The notes: a model not told the origin generated them from the letters alone. A DNA stretch of 64,000 nt from an uncultured Endozoicomonas sp. (GCF_947495845.1 NZ_CANMAO010000019.1:23455-87454), one strand, 5' to 3'; shown: positions 8,759 through 17,338, numbered from the stretch's first letter. A program made the numbers and translations.

Positions 8759-9553
8759 TTATACAGAGTCTCCCTCTGAAAACGACTCATGTCGTAAACG
8801 ATCCAGCAATGTGCCCTGAAGTGACATCAGTTCATGGTTATCCAACGAACGTGGCGTGGTGCCGGAAGGGACAATGGCATCGGTTAATCGGGCAGGGTGA
8901 CCACGAAGGTGATAAACCGCATGACCAAGACGAAGCGCCTCCAGCGGATCATGAGTGATTAATAGCACGGTGCGATTTGCCAATAACTCGCAGGCAAGGT
9001 CTTGAAGATTCAGGCGGGTAATGGCATCCAGTGCGCCGAAAGGTTCGTCCATTAATACTAACGGGCGGTTTTCCATCAGTGTTCGGGCAAGAGCCGCTCT
9101 CTGCCTTTGGCCGCCAGAAAGGTGTTGTGGCAGCACATCGGCTTTATCAGAAAGACCGACTTTCTCCAGAATGGACATGGCTTGATCGGTAGTTTCACCC
9201 GATAACAGCGGCCGACGCTTCAGTCGATCTCCCCAAGTTCTTCTCAAGCGCTGCCCAAGGGTGATGTTTTCCAATACCGTAAACCAGGGCAGCAATAAAT
9301 CTTCCTGAGACATCCAGGCAATACGATGGTTTACCGGAAAGCCATCTTCGCATATGACTTCACCACTCACATCAGCGCGGCTGTTGTCATTGCCGCTTAA
9401 TCCTGCGATCAGGCGCAGCAGGCTGGTTTTACCGACGCCGCTGCCGCCGAGCAGGCAAGTCCATTTTCCACCTTGCATGGTCAGGTTGAGATTTTCAAAA
9501 ACGAGATGATCGCCAAATCTCAGGCTGGCATTTTTTACGATAACGTCAAACAT
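8759..9553 (-). CDS. thiZ: ThiZ: ABC transporter ATPase for pyrimidine precursor
   Basis: A 264-residue nucleotide-binding subunit. Walker A is GGSGVGKTS (about 36-44), the signature is LSGGQRQRAALA (near 144-155), and Walker B is LVLMDEPFGALD with the switch histidine in LITHD. It energises ThiX/ThiY. The gene follows thiD by 18 bases in the same operon. Confidence 0.9.
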   Translation of the reverse strand: MFDVIVKNASLRFGDHLVFENLNLTMQGGKWTCLLGGSGVGKTSLLRLIAGLSGNDNSRADVSGEVICEDGFPVNHRIAWMSQEDLLLPWFTVLENITLGQRLRRTWGDRLKRRPLLSGETTDQAMSILEKVGLSDKADVLPQHLSGGQRQRAALARTLMENRPLVLMDEPFGALDAITRLNLQDLACELLANRTVLLITHDPLEALRLGHAVYHLRGHPARLTDAIVPSGTTPRSLDNHELMSLQGTLLDRLRHESFSEGDSV

Positions 9554-9571
9554 GGGCCTGCCGGGGTTTCC

Positions 9572-10402
9572 TTAACTGTTTTGCCAGGTACGGTAAAAAT
9601 GATGAACCGGACCATGGCCTTCTTCTGGCTTTCCAGCTATGTGCAACTGGTTCGCATGGGCAATGGCTTCAGAAATATATTCTTTACCTTTATAAACGGC
9701 ATCTGTCAGAGAAAAGCCTTTCGCCAGTAATGCGGTGATAGCAGACGACAATGTGCATCCAGTGCCGTGGGTGTTGCGGGTATAAATCCATGCAGATTCA
9801 AGCGCATGAAGCTCTTTGCCATCGTGGAACAGATCAATGGCTTTGCCTTCGCTGCCAATCAAGTGTCCGCCTTTCAACAATACGGCACTGGCGCCCAGCT
9901 TCATTAAAGGCTCGACCATGGCCTTCATGTCATCGATAGATTCAGGTCGTGGGCAGTTTAATAAAACAGCAGCTTCCGGCAGGTTAGGAGTAATGAGACT
10001 GGCTTTGGGAATCAACTTGCTTTTCAGGGTAGCGATAGCGCTTTCCTGCAGCAGCACGTCGCCGCTGGTGGCTACCATAACGGGGTCAACGACAAGATGC
10101 TGAATGGAGTAATCAGTGATCGCCTGGGCAACCGCATCAATCACTTCAGGTTGGCTGAGCATGCCAACTTTGACCGCCGACACGGGTAAGTCGGACAATA
10201 CAGAATCTAACTGTTGTCGTACAAAGGCAGGCGTGACGTCAAAGATACCCTGTACCCCCAGGGTATTCTGGGCAGTCAGTGCAGTAATTACGGAACAGCC
10301 ATAGGCACCAAGGGCTGAAAAGGCTTTCAGGTCAGCCTGAATACCGGCGCCGCCGCCACTGTCAGAACCGGCGATGGTTAACGCGATGGGTGTAGAAGGC
10401 AT
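9572..10402 (-). CDS. thiD: ThiD: HMP/HMP-phosphate kinase
   Basis: A 276-residue ribokinase-fold enzyme that phosphorylates hydroxymethylpyrimidine twice to HMP-PP for thiamine phosphate synthesis. The N-terminal IAGSDSGGGAGIQADLKAFS is diagnostic. The C-terminal motif GTGCTLSSAI holds the anion hole and catalytic aspartate region. It is first in the operon, about 140 bases downstream of the TPP riboswitch, which indicates thiamine-repressed expression. A GGAG site lies about 11 bases before the ATG. Confidence 0.93.
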   Translation of the reverse strand: MPSTPIALTIAGSDSGGGAGIQADLKAFSALGAYGCSVITALTAQNTLGVQGIFDVTPAFVRQQLDSVLSDLPVSAVKVGMLSQPEVIDAVAQAITDYSIQHLVVDPVMVATSGDVLLQESAIATLKSKLIPKASLITPNLPEAAVLLNCPRPESIDDMKAMVEPLMKLGASAVLLKGGHLIGSEGKAIDLFHDGKELHALESAWIYTRNTHGTGCTLSSAITALLAKGFSLTDAVYKGKEYISEAIAHANQLHIAGKPEEGHGPVHHFYRTWQNS

Positions 10403-10544
10403 ACGCCCGGAACTCCATTATGTGTCCGAGCTGGCGGGATTTCAGCGGGTTTCAGATTGCCACGTTTTCGGTTGAGCAAATATTGATGGATCTTGTACTT
10501 GTTAAACGAGCACCTAAATCCATTTGCTCTCAGGCAGTAAAAGC

Positions 10545-10634
10545 CCGTTGGTTTCCTACGCCAGCATTATCTGGTTCAGGTTCTATGGGTTTTTCTCAGC
10601 TTTTCGACGCATCGTAAAGCACCCCAACCAACGG
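10545..10634 (-). promoter_or_regulatory. TPP riboswitch (THI element)
   Basis: On the minus strand the closing stem CCGTTGGTT/AACCAACGG encloses the canonical THI-box pieces in order: GGGGTGC, GCTGAGA, ACCC, GAACCTGA, and the TAATGCTGGCGTAGG block. It precedes thiD and the ThiXYZ importer, so thiamine pyrophosphate is expected to repress the operon. No clear intrinsic terminator follows, so control may be at translation or by a less obvious terminator. Confidence 0.95.
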
Positions 10635-10690
10635 CAGAGAGTCTATGGGGTTTGATTGCCAGTGTCCAGCTTCATAAAGTGGCACAAGCG

Positions 10691-11461
10691 TTAGCGCACT
10701 TTCCGGGCGATAGGGAAGTACAGTGCGTAAGGCAGGTGTCTGAGAGTGCCCATAATGGCAGCAAAGATTCGCGGGAATCGAATTTCAAATCGCTTGCTTG
10801 CCAAGCCTTTGATGATAATGCTGGCTGCTTCATCAGAGTCTATAAGGAAGGGCATTGGGAATGTGTTTTTATCCGTTAGAGGCGTTTTTACAAAACCGGG
10901 GTTGATCACTTTGAAATGGATGCCATGATCAGAAAGTTCTGAGTGCAGTGATTCAGCCATATTGATTAACGCTGCTTTCGTTGCGCCATAACCTGCTGCT
11001 TTAGGTAGACCACGATAACCGGCTAGAGACGCGTTAATAGCGATTAGACCTTGGCCTCTCTGTATCATGTCCGGCAGCAGCGCTTCGATACAATAGCTGG
11101 TGCCCATGATGTTCAACTCAACCTGTTGTCGTACATCGTGGCTATTGAAGCTTTCAGCTGGGATCGGAATGTAGGTTCCTGCATTCAAAATGGCCTGATC
11201 AATGCGACCATGATCTTCCATCATTTTTTCAACGATTCCGTTGACCACACTTTGATCGGTAATGTCCAGCGGATAGGCAAGGATCTGACCGGGCAGATTC
11301 TTTGATTTATCCACCAGATTAGCAAGGTGCTCATGATTTCGGGCACTGGCCAGCACCGTCATTCCCTGTTTTGCCATGGCAAGCGCCAGTGCTTCTCCAA
11401 TTCCCTGACTGGCGCCGGTAATCCATACGACAACCGGCTTGGTTTTATGGTCTTGTGTCAT
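10691..11461 (-). CDS. Short-chain dehydrogenase in the ChrR-linked lipid operon
   Basis: A 256-residue classical SDR with the cofactor motif TGASQGIGEALA (about 15-26), the NAG motif at ILNAGT, and catalytic YxxxK in GYGATKAALI (about 157-166). It is the last gene of the five-gene minus-strand operon starting with the FAD oxidoreductase at 15473, and begins 19 bases after the DUF3833 gene. Its substrate is unknown; context suggests modification of a lipid or fatty-acid derivative. Confidence 0.85.
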   Translation of the reverse strand: MTQDHKTKPVVVWITGASQGIGEALALAMAKQGMTVLASARNHEHLANLVDKSKNLPGQILAYPLDITDQSVVNGIVEKMMEDHGRIDQAILNAGTYIPIPAESFNSHDVRQQVELNIMGTSYCIEALLPDMIQRGQGLIAINASLAGYRGLPKAAGYGATKAALINMAESLHSELSDHGIHFKVINPGFVKTPLTDKNTFPMPFLIDSDEAASIIIKGLASKRFEIRFPRIFAAIMGTLRHLPYALYFPIARKVR

Positions 11462-11480
11462 AAATAAATTCCAGCGCCCG

Positions 11481-12023
11481 TTATTGTTTTTCGAATGACA
11501 CTGTCAATGTGCCAAGTTTAATTCCCCACTTGCTCATGGTGGCAATGTTGATCAGTACACCGTCGTCTTGTAGATACATCCAGTCATCTAAGGTAACTAC
11601 CCATTCTCGACCATCAATAGGCAGGCGTAATTTGTATTTAAAATTAAAAGCATTGCCAGCGCCACGGCCAATGGCTTTGCCGACAATATCTCCAGCCCGA
11701 CCTTCGTAGCGGCCATCACCGAGAATATCAATTTCCCAAATGCGGTCAGAGGTCGTGCCGTCGGAGTAAATAAATTCTTCGTTCAGGGTGAGTTTATTGT
11801 TGCTGATCTCGCCATTCATCAATACTTTAAAGCGTGTTTTCACATTGCCAAAACGATCTTGAAACATGCCCCATGCAACGGTTTCACCTTCAAAGTAATC
11901 TTCAATGAGCAGTGGGGGTTCGCTTCCTGCAAAATCTTCTATGTCCACAGTGGTGCATCCTGTTAAAAGTCCAATAAAAGAAAACAATAAAAACGCTTTT
12001 GTGAAATATTTGATCAGCTTCAT
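11481..12023 (-). CDS. DUF3833 lipoprotein
   Basis: A 180-residue protein with a lipobox (FIGLLTGC, lipidated Cys about residue 23), so it should be membrane anchored at the periplasmic face. The remainder matches what I know of DUF3833, a family that co-occurs with cfa, DUF1365 and the FAD oxidoreductase in RpoE/ChrR-linked clusters. Its start overlaps the end of cfa by four bases. The biochemical role is undescribed. Confidence 0.85.
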   Translation of the reverse strand: MKLIKYFTKAFLLFSFIGLLTGCTTVDIEDFAGSEPPLLIEDYFEGETVAWGMFQDRFGNVKTRFKVLMNGEISNNKLTLNEEFIYSDGTTSDRIWEIDILGDGRYEGRAGDIVGKAIGRGAGNAFNFKYKLRLPIDGREWVVTLDDWMYLQDDGVLINIATMSKWGIKLGTLTVSFEKQ

Positions 12024-13258
12024 AAACCAGCCTCCTCCAGTGGACGAGTCAGTTTGTACAGACAGACGTCGATGCTTTTAAACTGGAAGCCGGTTTCACA
12101 ATACGCCAGATAAAACTCCCACATTCGTTTAAAGCGCTCGTCAAATCCCAAAGGCTCAATGGATGGCCAGGCTGCCAGAAAGCGTTGTTTCCACTCATCC
12201 AGAGTACGGCCATAATCCTGACCAAACGACAATCGATCCATAATCTGCAGGCCGGCATTAGCACTTTGTTGTTCAATGATGCTGTCCGTCGGCAACATAC
12301 CGCCGGGGAAAATATAACGCTGAATAAAATCCACACCACTGCGGTATTCCTCGAACCGACTGTCGTCAATCAGAATGGCCTGAATAACTGCAGTGCCACC
12401 GGGTTTGAGGCTGTTGTAGAGTTTGTTGAAGTAGATTGGCCAGTGTTCTTCGCCCACCGCCTCGATCATTTCAATGGAAACGATATGATCAAACTGACCT
12501 TCAATATCCCGGTAATCCGTCAGGCTGAAATGTTGTGATGGGTGGCTTGAAGCCTCTTGAGCGTAGGCAAGTTGTTCTGTGGAGAGGGTAACGCCCTGAT
12601 AATGGCCATGATATCCACGATGTCGTTCCCCAATAGACTGGGCAAAGCCACCCCAGCCGCAGCCAATCTCTAACACGGATTGATCATCTTTGAGCTGCAG
12701 CCAATTAAGAATCTGGTTGTATTTATTATGTTGGGCGGTTTCCAGTGAGTCATCTTTATCAAGGTATAGTGCGCTGGAATAGGTCATTGAGTCATCGAGC
12801 CACTGGCGATAGAAGTCATTCCCCAGATCATAGTGCGCAGCAATATTGCGACGGCTGCCCGCTTTACTGTTGCGGCGCAGCTTGTGCAGAAGTCGGTTAA
12901 ATAAACGGCTGAAAAGGCTGGACGACAATAGTTGTTCAAGCGGCTGTTCATTGTGCATGGCCCAGTCTGTTAATGCTTTTAGATCCGGGGTGCTCCAGTC
13001 TCCGTTTAAGTAAGCCTCTGCCCAACCCAATAAACCATTGCTGCTTTGGCGGATTAAGCTCATGGGTTGATGAATGTGAAGCGTTGGCAGAGGGATGCCA
13101 GATTTGCGTTCGCCAATCTCAAAGGATGTACGACCATCGAATTGAATCGAAATCTGTGAAATGCCCGCCTTGCTGAGTTTGTTTTCCAGCCAGGAGAAAG
13201 CAGATCGAAATGCCGGGCGTTGTGTGTTGGTGATATTAGTAGAGCTCGTCGGATTCAT
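12020..13258 (-). CDS. cfa: Cyclopropane-fatty-acyl-phospholipid synthase family
   Basis: A 412-residue SAM-dependent methyltransferase that would add a methylene or methyl group to unsaturated acyl chains of membrane phospholipids. The SAM motif VLEIGCGWGGFAQSI lies near residues 195-209, preceded by the family's YDLGNDFYRQWLDDSMTYS (about 142-160). Length is typical (E. coli Cfa, 382). It is embedded with four-base overlaps between DUF1365 and DUF3833 genes, under the ECF-type promoter at 15516-15544. In Rhodobacter a CfaA in the equivalent regulon makes modified fatty acids under singlet oxygen. Confidence 0.92.
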   Translation of the reverse strand: MNPTSSTNITNTQRPAFRSAFSWLENKLSKAGISQISIQFDGRTSFEIGERKSGIPLPTLHIHQPMSLIRQSSNGLLGWAEAYLNGDWSTPDLKALTDWAMHNEQPLEQLLSSSLFSRLFNRLLHKLRRNSKAGSRRNIAAHYDLGNDFYRQWLDDSMTYSSALYLDKDDSLETAQHNKYNQILNWLQLKDDQSVLEIGCGWGGFAQSIGERHRGYHGHYQGVTLSTEQLAYAQEASSHPSQHFSLTDYRDIEGQFDHIVSIEMIEAVGEEHWPIYFNKLYNSLKPGGTAVIQAILIDDSRFEEYRSGVDFIQRYIFPGGMLPTDSIIEQQSANAGLQIMDRLSFGQDYGRTLDEWKQRFLAAWPSIEPLGFDERFKRMWEFYLAYCETGFQFKSIDVCLYKLTRPLEEAGL

Positions 13259-14106
13259 AGTTTCCTCTCTTCTATTGCTCGGCTATTGGGTGCTCGGCTA
13301 TTGATTGCGCGGCTATTAGTAGCTCTGGTGTGGCTAAAAAAGTAACCCCTTGGGTTATGTTTAAAAATGGATATGCCTTTAATCCATAAACGCAATGCTT
13401 CCCAATGAATGGCAGCCACTACTTTGATGGTCTGCATTGGTAAAAGCAGCATTTGTTTTACGATGAAACGGTCGCTGATGCGGTGATGTAAACCGGTAAA
13501 AACGGCAGTGAATAGCTTTCCTGCGTCGTTGTTTAGCGTAATACCCAGAGCAACCTTCTCGCCGGGTGGTTTTACCCGAAAGTGGTAATAGCAGTTCATG
13601 GGGAAAAAGGGAGAAACATGCAGTTGTTTATCGGCACGGTGACGTACGGCAAATTGCTGGTTTAGTTCATTAGATAGGTTGCTCTGCGCTTTATTATCCA
13701 CAGAAGCAACGTAGGCATGACGTTCTTTAAAGGTGTTGCTGACTTCATAAACAATAGCCGTCAGTTGTTCGTTACTGTAGCAAAAGTAAACAGCCAGTGG
13801 GTTAAAGGTATAACCCATAATTCGGGGATAGCAGAGCAACCTGACCGTGTCGGGCGAGTCAATGCCATGCTGTTGTAATAGCCGACTGACTTGTGTTTTC
13901 AGTGGAAGGTCAGAACCATCGCCATAATCACCATCATAAAAAGAGACAGCATTAAACCGATTTCTGGAAAAGAATCGCTGGGAGTCAGCCAATTCATCCA
14001 GTTCATTCAGGTCAATTAGCCAGGAAGCCACACGATATGAGAATCGGTGCTTCTTTGGCTTTAACCGGTTATGCATCAGCTCACCGGTATAGACAGAAGA
14101 GTGCAT
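13255..14106 (-). CDS. DUF1365 family protein
   Basis: A 283-residue DUF1365 protein, recognisable from its start (HSSVYTGELMHNRLKPKKHR) and the central GYTFNPLAVYFCY. The family is invariably next to cfa and the FAD oxidoreductase and is presumed to act in fatty-acid modification, but no reaction is established. It overlaps cfa by four bases. Unusually, the C-terminus ends in a short run of pentapeptide repeats (NSRAI, NSRAP, NSRAI) encoded by a 15-bp DNA repeat. Confidence 0.88.
   Translation of the reverse strand: MHSSVYTGELMHNRLKPKKHRFSYRVASWLIDLNELDELADSQRFFSRNRFNAVSFYDGDYGDGSDLPLKTQVSRLLQQHGIDSPDTVRLLCYPRIMGYTFNPLAVYFCYSNEQLTAIVYEVSNTFKERHAYVASVDNKAQSNLSNELNQQFAVRHRADKQLHVSPFFPMNCYYHFRVKPPGEKVALGITLNNDAGKLFTAVFTGLHHRISDRFIVKQMLLLPMQTIKVVAAIHWEALRLWIKGISIFKHNPRGYFFSHTRATNSRAINSRAPNSRAIEERKL
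13277..13321. repeat. Three 15-bp tandem units in the DUF1365 C-terminus
   Basis: Units at 13277-13291, 13292-13306 and 13307-13321 each resemble GCTCGGCTATTGNNN. On the coding strand they give repeated N-S-R-A pentapeptides just before the stop codon of the DUF1365 gene. In-frame unit number can change without breaking the frame. Confidence 0.75.
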
Positions 14107-14120
14107 GATCAGAGCTCCTG

Positions 14121-15473
14121 TTAAGCCGGTTGAGCTGGTTGAACTTCAGAGCTCTGATGTAAAAAGCCAGGAATATGCAATCGGTCATTTTCCCCTTTCA
14201 CCTGCCACGGACGACGAATGCCGCCCAGACTTTCGGCAACGGCAAGACCGGACTGAAGGCCGTCTTCGTGAAAGCCGTAACCCATCCAGGCGCCGCAATA
14301 CCATGTGCGGTTTCTACCTTGAAGTTCCCATATCCGGCGCTGGGCTTCAAGAGCTTCCAGATTAAAAACCGGGTGGTCATAAAGATAGCAACCATGAATT
14401 TTATCGGTATCTGGTTCTTTGGCAGGGTTGAGTGTGACGAACAGATTTTGTCCTTCTAAATGCTGCAAACGGTTCATCCAATAGGTGACCGATGGTCCGG
14501 TATCGCCGTCAGCATCCTTGGGAGAACTGAGGTAATTCCAGCTCGCCCAGGCGTTTTTGGAAACCGGCATCAGCTTTTCATCGCTGTGTAGCAGGGCTTT
14601 GTTGCGTTGGAAAGAAAAACCGCCGAGCAGGTGTTGCTCTAATTCGTCCGGGTCTGACAACAGCTCCAGAGTTGTATCTGCATGGGAAGCCATAACGACA
14701 TGATCGAAAATCCACTCTTTACCTTTGATATCGGTAAGGCGAACTTCATTGGAATAGCGTTTGATTTTGCGGATACATCGATTGGTTAATGCATCTTCAC
14801 CCAGCTCTTTAATGATGGTTTGAACGTATTCACGGCTGCCGCCCTGAACGGTTTGCCATTGAGGGCGATCACTCAGCTGCAACAGGCCGTGATTCATGCA
14901 GAAACGGAGAAAGGCTAATGCTGGATAATCCAGCATTTTGTCCGCCGGCGTCGACCAGATGGCCGCGCCCATGGGAATCAAATGATCTTGGATAAAGCGC
15001 TGACTAAAGCGTTCGCGATGAAGCAGTTGCCCCAACGTTAGATTGGCATCAATGGTTTCAAGCCATTGTCCGCTGTTACGGTAAAAGCGCAGAATATCTG
15101 CGATCATCAACCAGAAGCCGGGTTTGATCAGGTTCTTTTTCTGGGCAAAAAGGCCATTGAGATCTGTGCCGGCGTATTCCGTAGAACCGTTGCCCAGAGA
15201 AACGCCAAAAGACATCTCGGTGGGTACATAAGGTATTTGAAGATGCTTAAAAAAAGCGGTCAGGTTCGGATAGGTTCTTTCATTAAAGACAATAAAGCCG
15301 GTATCCACCGGCACGGGATTTTCAGCCCCTACAGTGACAGTGTGACTGTGACCACCAAAGCGATCATCTTTCTCGAACAGTGTTACCCGATGTTGCTTTG
15401 AAAGAAGCCAGGCGCAGGAAAGACCACTGATTCCGGAGCCGACAACGGCGATGTTCATTCCTTTCTCGGACAC
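14121..15473 (-). CDS. FAD-dependent amine-oxidase-like oxidoreductase
   Basis: A 450-residue flavoprotein with the dinucleotide motif IAVVGSGISGLSCAWLL and FEKDDRFGGHSHTV near its N-terminus, of the amine oxidase/desaturase-like family that accompanies cfa and DUF1365 genes. I place the start at the GTG at 15473 because AAGGAG lies 6 bases upstream, and because an ECF-type promoter (15516-15544) occupies the longer open frame that begins at 15545. It leads the five-gene lipid operon. The substrate is probably a membrane fatty acid, not proven. Confidence 0.88.
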   Translation of the reverse strand: MSEKGMNIAVVGSGISGLSCAWLLSKQHRVTLFEKDDRFGGHSHTVTVGAENPVPVDTGFIVFNERTYPNLTAFFKHLQIPYVPTEMSFGVSLGNGSTEYAGTDLNGLFAQKKNLIKPGFWLMIADILRFYRNSGQWLETIDANLTLGQLLHRERFSQRFIQDHLIPMGAAIWSTPADKMLDYPALAFLRFCMNHGLLQLSDRPQWQTVQGGSREYVQTIIKELGEDALTNRCIRKIKRYSNEVRLTDIKGKEWIFDHVVMASHADTTLELLSDPDELEQHLLGGFSFQRNKALLHSDEKLMPVSKNAWASWNYLSSPKDADGDTGPSVTYWMNRLQHLEGQNLFVTLNPAKEPDTDKIHGCYLYDHPVFNLEALEAQRRIWELQGRNRTWYCGAWMGYGFHEDGLQSGLAVAESLGGIRRPWQVKGENDRLHIPGFLHQSSEVQPAQPA

Positions 15474-15515
15474 AAAAAGCTCCTTGTTATTGGTTATGCC
15501 AATTCTGTTTTGTGG

Positions 15516-15544
15516 CATTACGAAAGAAAAAACAGATTGGATCA
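15516..15544 (-). promoter_or_regulatory. ECF (RpoE/ChrR-type) promoter of the lipid operon
   Basis: On the minus strand TGATCC (15544-15539) is followed after exactly 18 bases by TAATG (15520-15516). This resembles the TGATCC -35 element and TAAGA-like -10 of Rhodobacter RpoE promoters. It lies about 45 bases before the GTG start of the FAD oxidoreductase. Confidence 0.65.
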
Positions 15545-15608
15545 TAAGTGATTGATTTATGGTTTTACTTTTCGAAAAGACGAGTGCTCTTAAAAGGTTC
15601 GCTTCTAT

Positions 15609-15734
15609 CTAGTGCAGCCAAGCGTTTTAAGGCATCCATCCCCGTTCATCCTGAGCGGAGTCGAAGGATTAAAGCACCACACTTCGACTCCGCTCAGTGC
15701 GAACGGTATGGGTATTAACGCTTCCTAGCACTAG
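15609..15734. repeat. Palindromic intergenic element (126 bp)
   Basis: The ends CTAGTGC...AGCGTT and AACGCT...GCACTAG are inverted, and the interior pairs a segment reading GAGCGGAGTCGAAG with its complement CTTCGACTCCGCTC around 15653-15695. It lies between the two divergent ECF-type promoters, so it separates the sigma factor gene from the lipid operon. Similar CTTCGACTCCGCTCAG hairpins are widespread intergenic repeats in bacteria. Confidence 0.7.
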
Positions 15735-15766
15735 GTAATTAGGTTTAGTGATCTGGTTATCAAAAA

Positions 15767-15795
15767 AGATCCCTTTTCCAACCTTCTACGTATAT
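15767..15795 (+). promoter_or_regulatory. ECF-type promoter upstream of the sigma factor gene
   Basis: AGATCC (15767-15772) is followed after exactly 18 bases by TATAT (15791-15795), the same layout and a near-identical -35 to the divergent promoter at 15516-15544. It lies about 30 bases before the ATG and would let the sigma factor activate its own gene. Confidence 0.6.
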
Positions 15796-15824
15796 CCTGT
15801 AACATCAAAGAAAATATAAAAACT

Positions 15825-16412
15825 ATGGTACATCTCAGGCTTGTTGATAACTCTATGGATTTAGAATCTGATCAGGTAAGTCAGACGCAGGACTTCAGGC
15901 AGATGCTTGTGGATCTTGCGAAGCATCAAGATAAATTATTGTTTATGCAGTTGTACGATTACTTTTCTCCCCGCATCAAAAGCTTTCTTGTAAAGAAAGG
16001 TGCCTCTGCTGAGCTGGCAGAGGAGTTGGTGCAGGAAACCATGCTCACCGTCTGGAAAAAAGCGGCCAGCTATGATCCGGAGAAGGCCACGGCATCCACC
16101 TGGTTGTTCAGGATTGCCAGAAACCTTTGGATTGATCGTCTGCGTAAAGAAAAGCCAGATTTGTTATCGCCATTAAGTGTGTATCCGGAAACTGGCTACA
16201 CCCCAAATATGGATGTTTGTGATTCCGGAAAAATCAAAAGTGCGCTGGATTCCCTGCCATTGCAGCAGGCTCAGCTGGTTTATAAAGTCTATTACGAAGG
16301 AAAAACCCACAGGGAAATTGCTGACGACATGGGTATGCCCATTGGCAGCGTGAAGTCAGGTTTGCGCCTGGCATTTGATAAATTGCGGTTTCGCATGGGA
16401 GGTGAATCATGA
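15825..16412 (+). CDS. rpoE: ECF sigma factor of the RpoE/ChrR (ECF11-like) group
   Basis: A 195-residue sigma factor with region 2 (about 25-105, including the core-binding ELVQETMLTVWKKA) and region 4 (about 130-190, helix-turn-helix in THREIADDMGMPIGSVKSGL). It directs RNA polymerase to stress promoters. The gene overlaps that of a ChrR-type zinc anti-sigma factor by four bases, the hallmark of the photooxidative/singlet-oxygen response group. It is divergent from a cfa-containing operon that is its likely target. This is not the envelope-stress RpoE with RseA. Confidence 0.9.
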   Translation: MVHLRLVDNSMDLESDQVSQTQDFRQMLVDLAKHQDKLLFMQLYDYFSPRIKSFLVKKGASAELAEELVQETMLTVWKKAASYDPEKATASTWLFRIARNLWIDRLRKEKPDLLSPLSVYPETGYTPNMDVCDSGKIKSALDSLPLQQAQLVYKVYYEGKTHREIADDMGMPIGSVKSGLRLAFDKLRFRMGGES

Positions 16413-17059
16413 GCTGCAACCACCACCCGGACCTGAGCACATTGCTTAATTATGGTGCCGGCAGTCTTTCCGATGCGTTGGCCATGGTCGTCGCCTGTCA
16501 TCTTGAGTCATGTGAACATTGCCGTCATACGGTGACGGAAGCTGAGAATATTGGCATGGCATTGCTAAAGGAAGTGTCTGCTGATGACATGTCCAGAAAT
16601 GCCAGAGATAACATGCTGGCCATGTTGGATGATCATGCCATTGAGCCACCGCAAGTTGTGATTGAAACGCCACAGAAAGAAGGTGATATCCCTACTCAAC
16701 TTCGCCCGTTGATTGGCCAATGGTTTGCCGATTTGAAATGGAGCCGGGTGGCACCGGGCTTGAAGCAATTCATATTGCCCGCTTCCGACGGAAAACTCAG
16801 GCTGCTCAACATTGCTCCCGGCACGTTCATGCCTGCGCATGGGCACTCGGGCTCCGAACTTACGCTGGTGCTAAAAGGTTCCTACAGCGATGAACTGGGC
16901 CGTTTTCGAGCGGGCGACGTGGCGGACGTTGATCCGGACGTCACCCACCAACCGGTGGCAGACACCCATGAAGGCTGTATTTGCCTCATTGCTACCGATG
17001 CGCCTTTGCGGTTTAAAGGCTTGGTTCCCCGCCTCCTTCAGCCTTTCTTCCAGCTGTAA
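16409..17059 (+). CDS. chrR: ChrR-type zinc anti-sigma factor with cupin domain
   Basis: A 216-residue cytoplasmic protein. The zinc anti-sigma domain has H6, H31, C35 and C38 (ACHLESCEHC), the same four ligands as Rhodobacter ChrR. The C-terminal cupin domain carries H144, H146, E150 and H180, matching the second metal site of ChrR. It should bind and inhibit the sigma factor encoded just upstream and release it under singlet oxygen or related lipid stress. The stop codon abuts a palindromic element starting at 17059. Confidence 0.93.
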   Translation: MSCNHHPDLSTLLNYGAGSLSDALAMVVACHLESCEHCRHTVTEAENIGMALLKEVSADDMSRNARDNMLAMLDDHAIEPPQVVIETPQKEGDIPTQLRPLIGQWFADLKWSRVAPGLKQFILPASDGKLRLLNIAPGTFMPAHGHSGSELTLVLKGSYSDELGRFRAGDVADVDPDVTHQPVADTHEGCICLIATDAPLRFKGLVPRLLQPFFQL

Positions 17060-17219
17060 TACCAATGGCGTTTTTAAATTGTGGAACGAGCAAGTTATTT
17101 TGGGCGACTGGTCAAGGCGAAGAGACGAGTCATAGCCGTAGCTATGGCGAGGAACTTCAACGCAGATCCAGCCGGTCAAAATAGCTGCGCAGCCCATAAT
17201 TTAAAAACAGAATTGGTAT
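17059..17219. repeat. Palindromic (MITE-like) element abutting chrR stop
   Basis: The ends ATACCAAT (17059-17066) and ATTGGTAT (17212-17219) are perfect inverted repeats, followed inward by GTTTTTAAATT-like arms pairing with AATTTAAAAAC. A central stem contains CATAGCCGTAGCTATG. The total of 161 bp begins on the last base of the chrR stop codon, so it may serve as the transcript end. A related central stem occurs in the element at 53915-54076. Confidence 0.75.
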
Positions 17220-17338
17220 AACCCCTTCCTGGCAGGTTAATTGCAGAATTTTCTGCAGTTGACCTGAACTTTTTTCTCAGGGAATCTGTCTTAGTTTCAG
17301 GTATAACTGTTTGGTCAACTTCCCAGAGAGAGTTCTAC

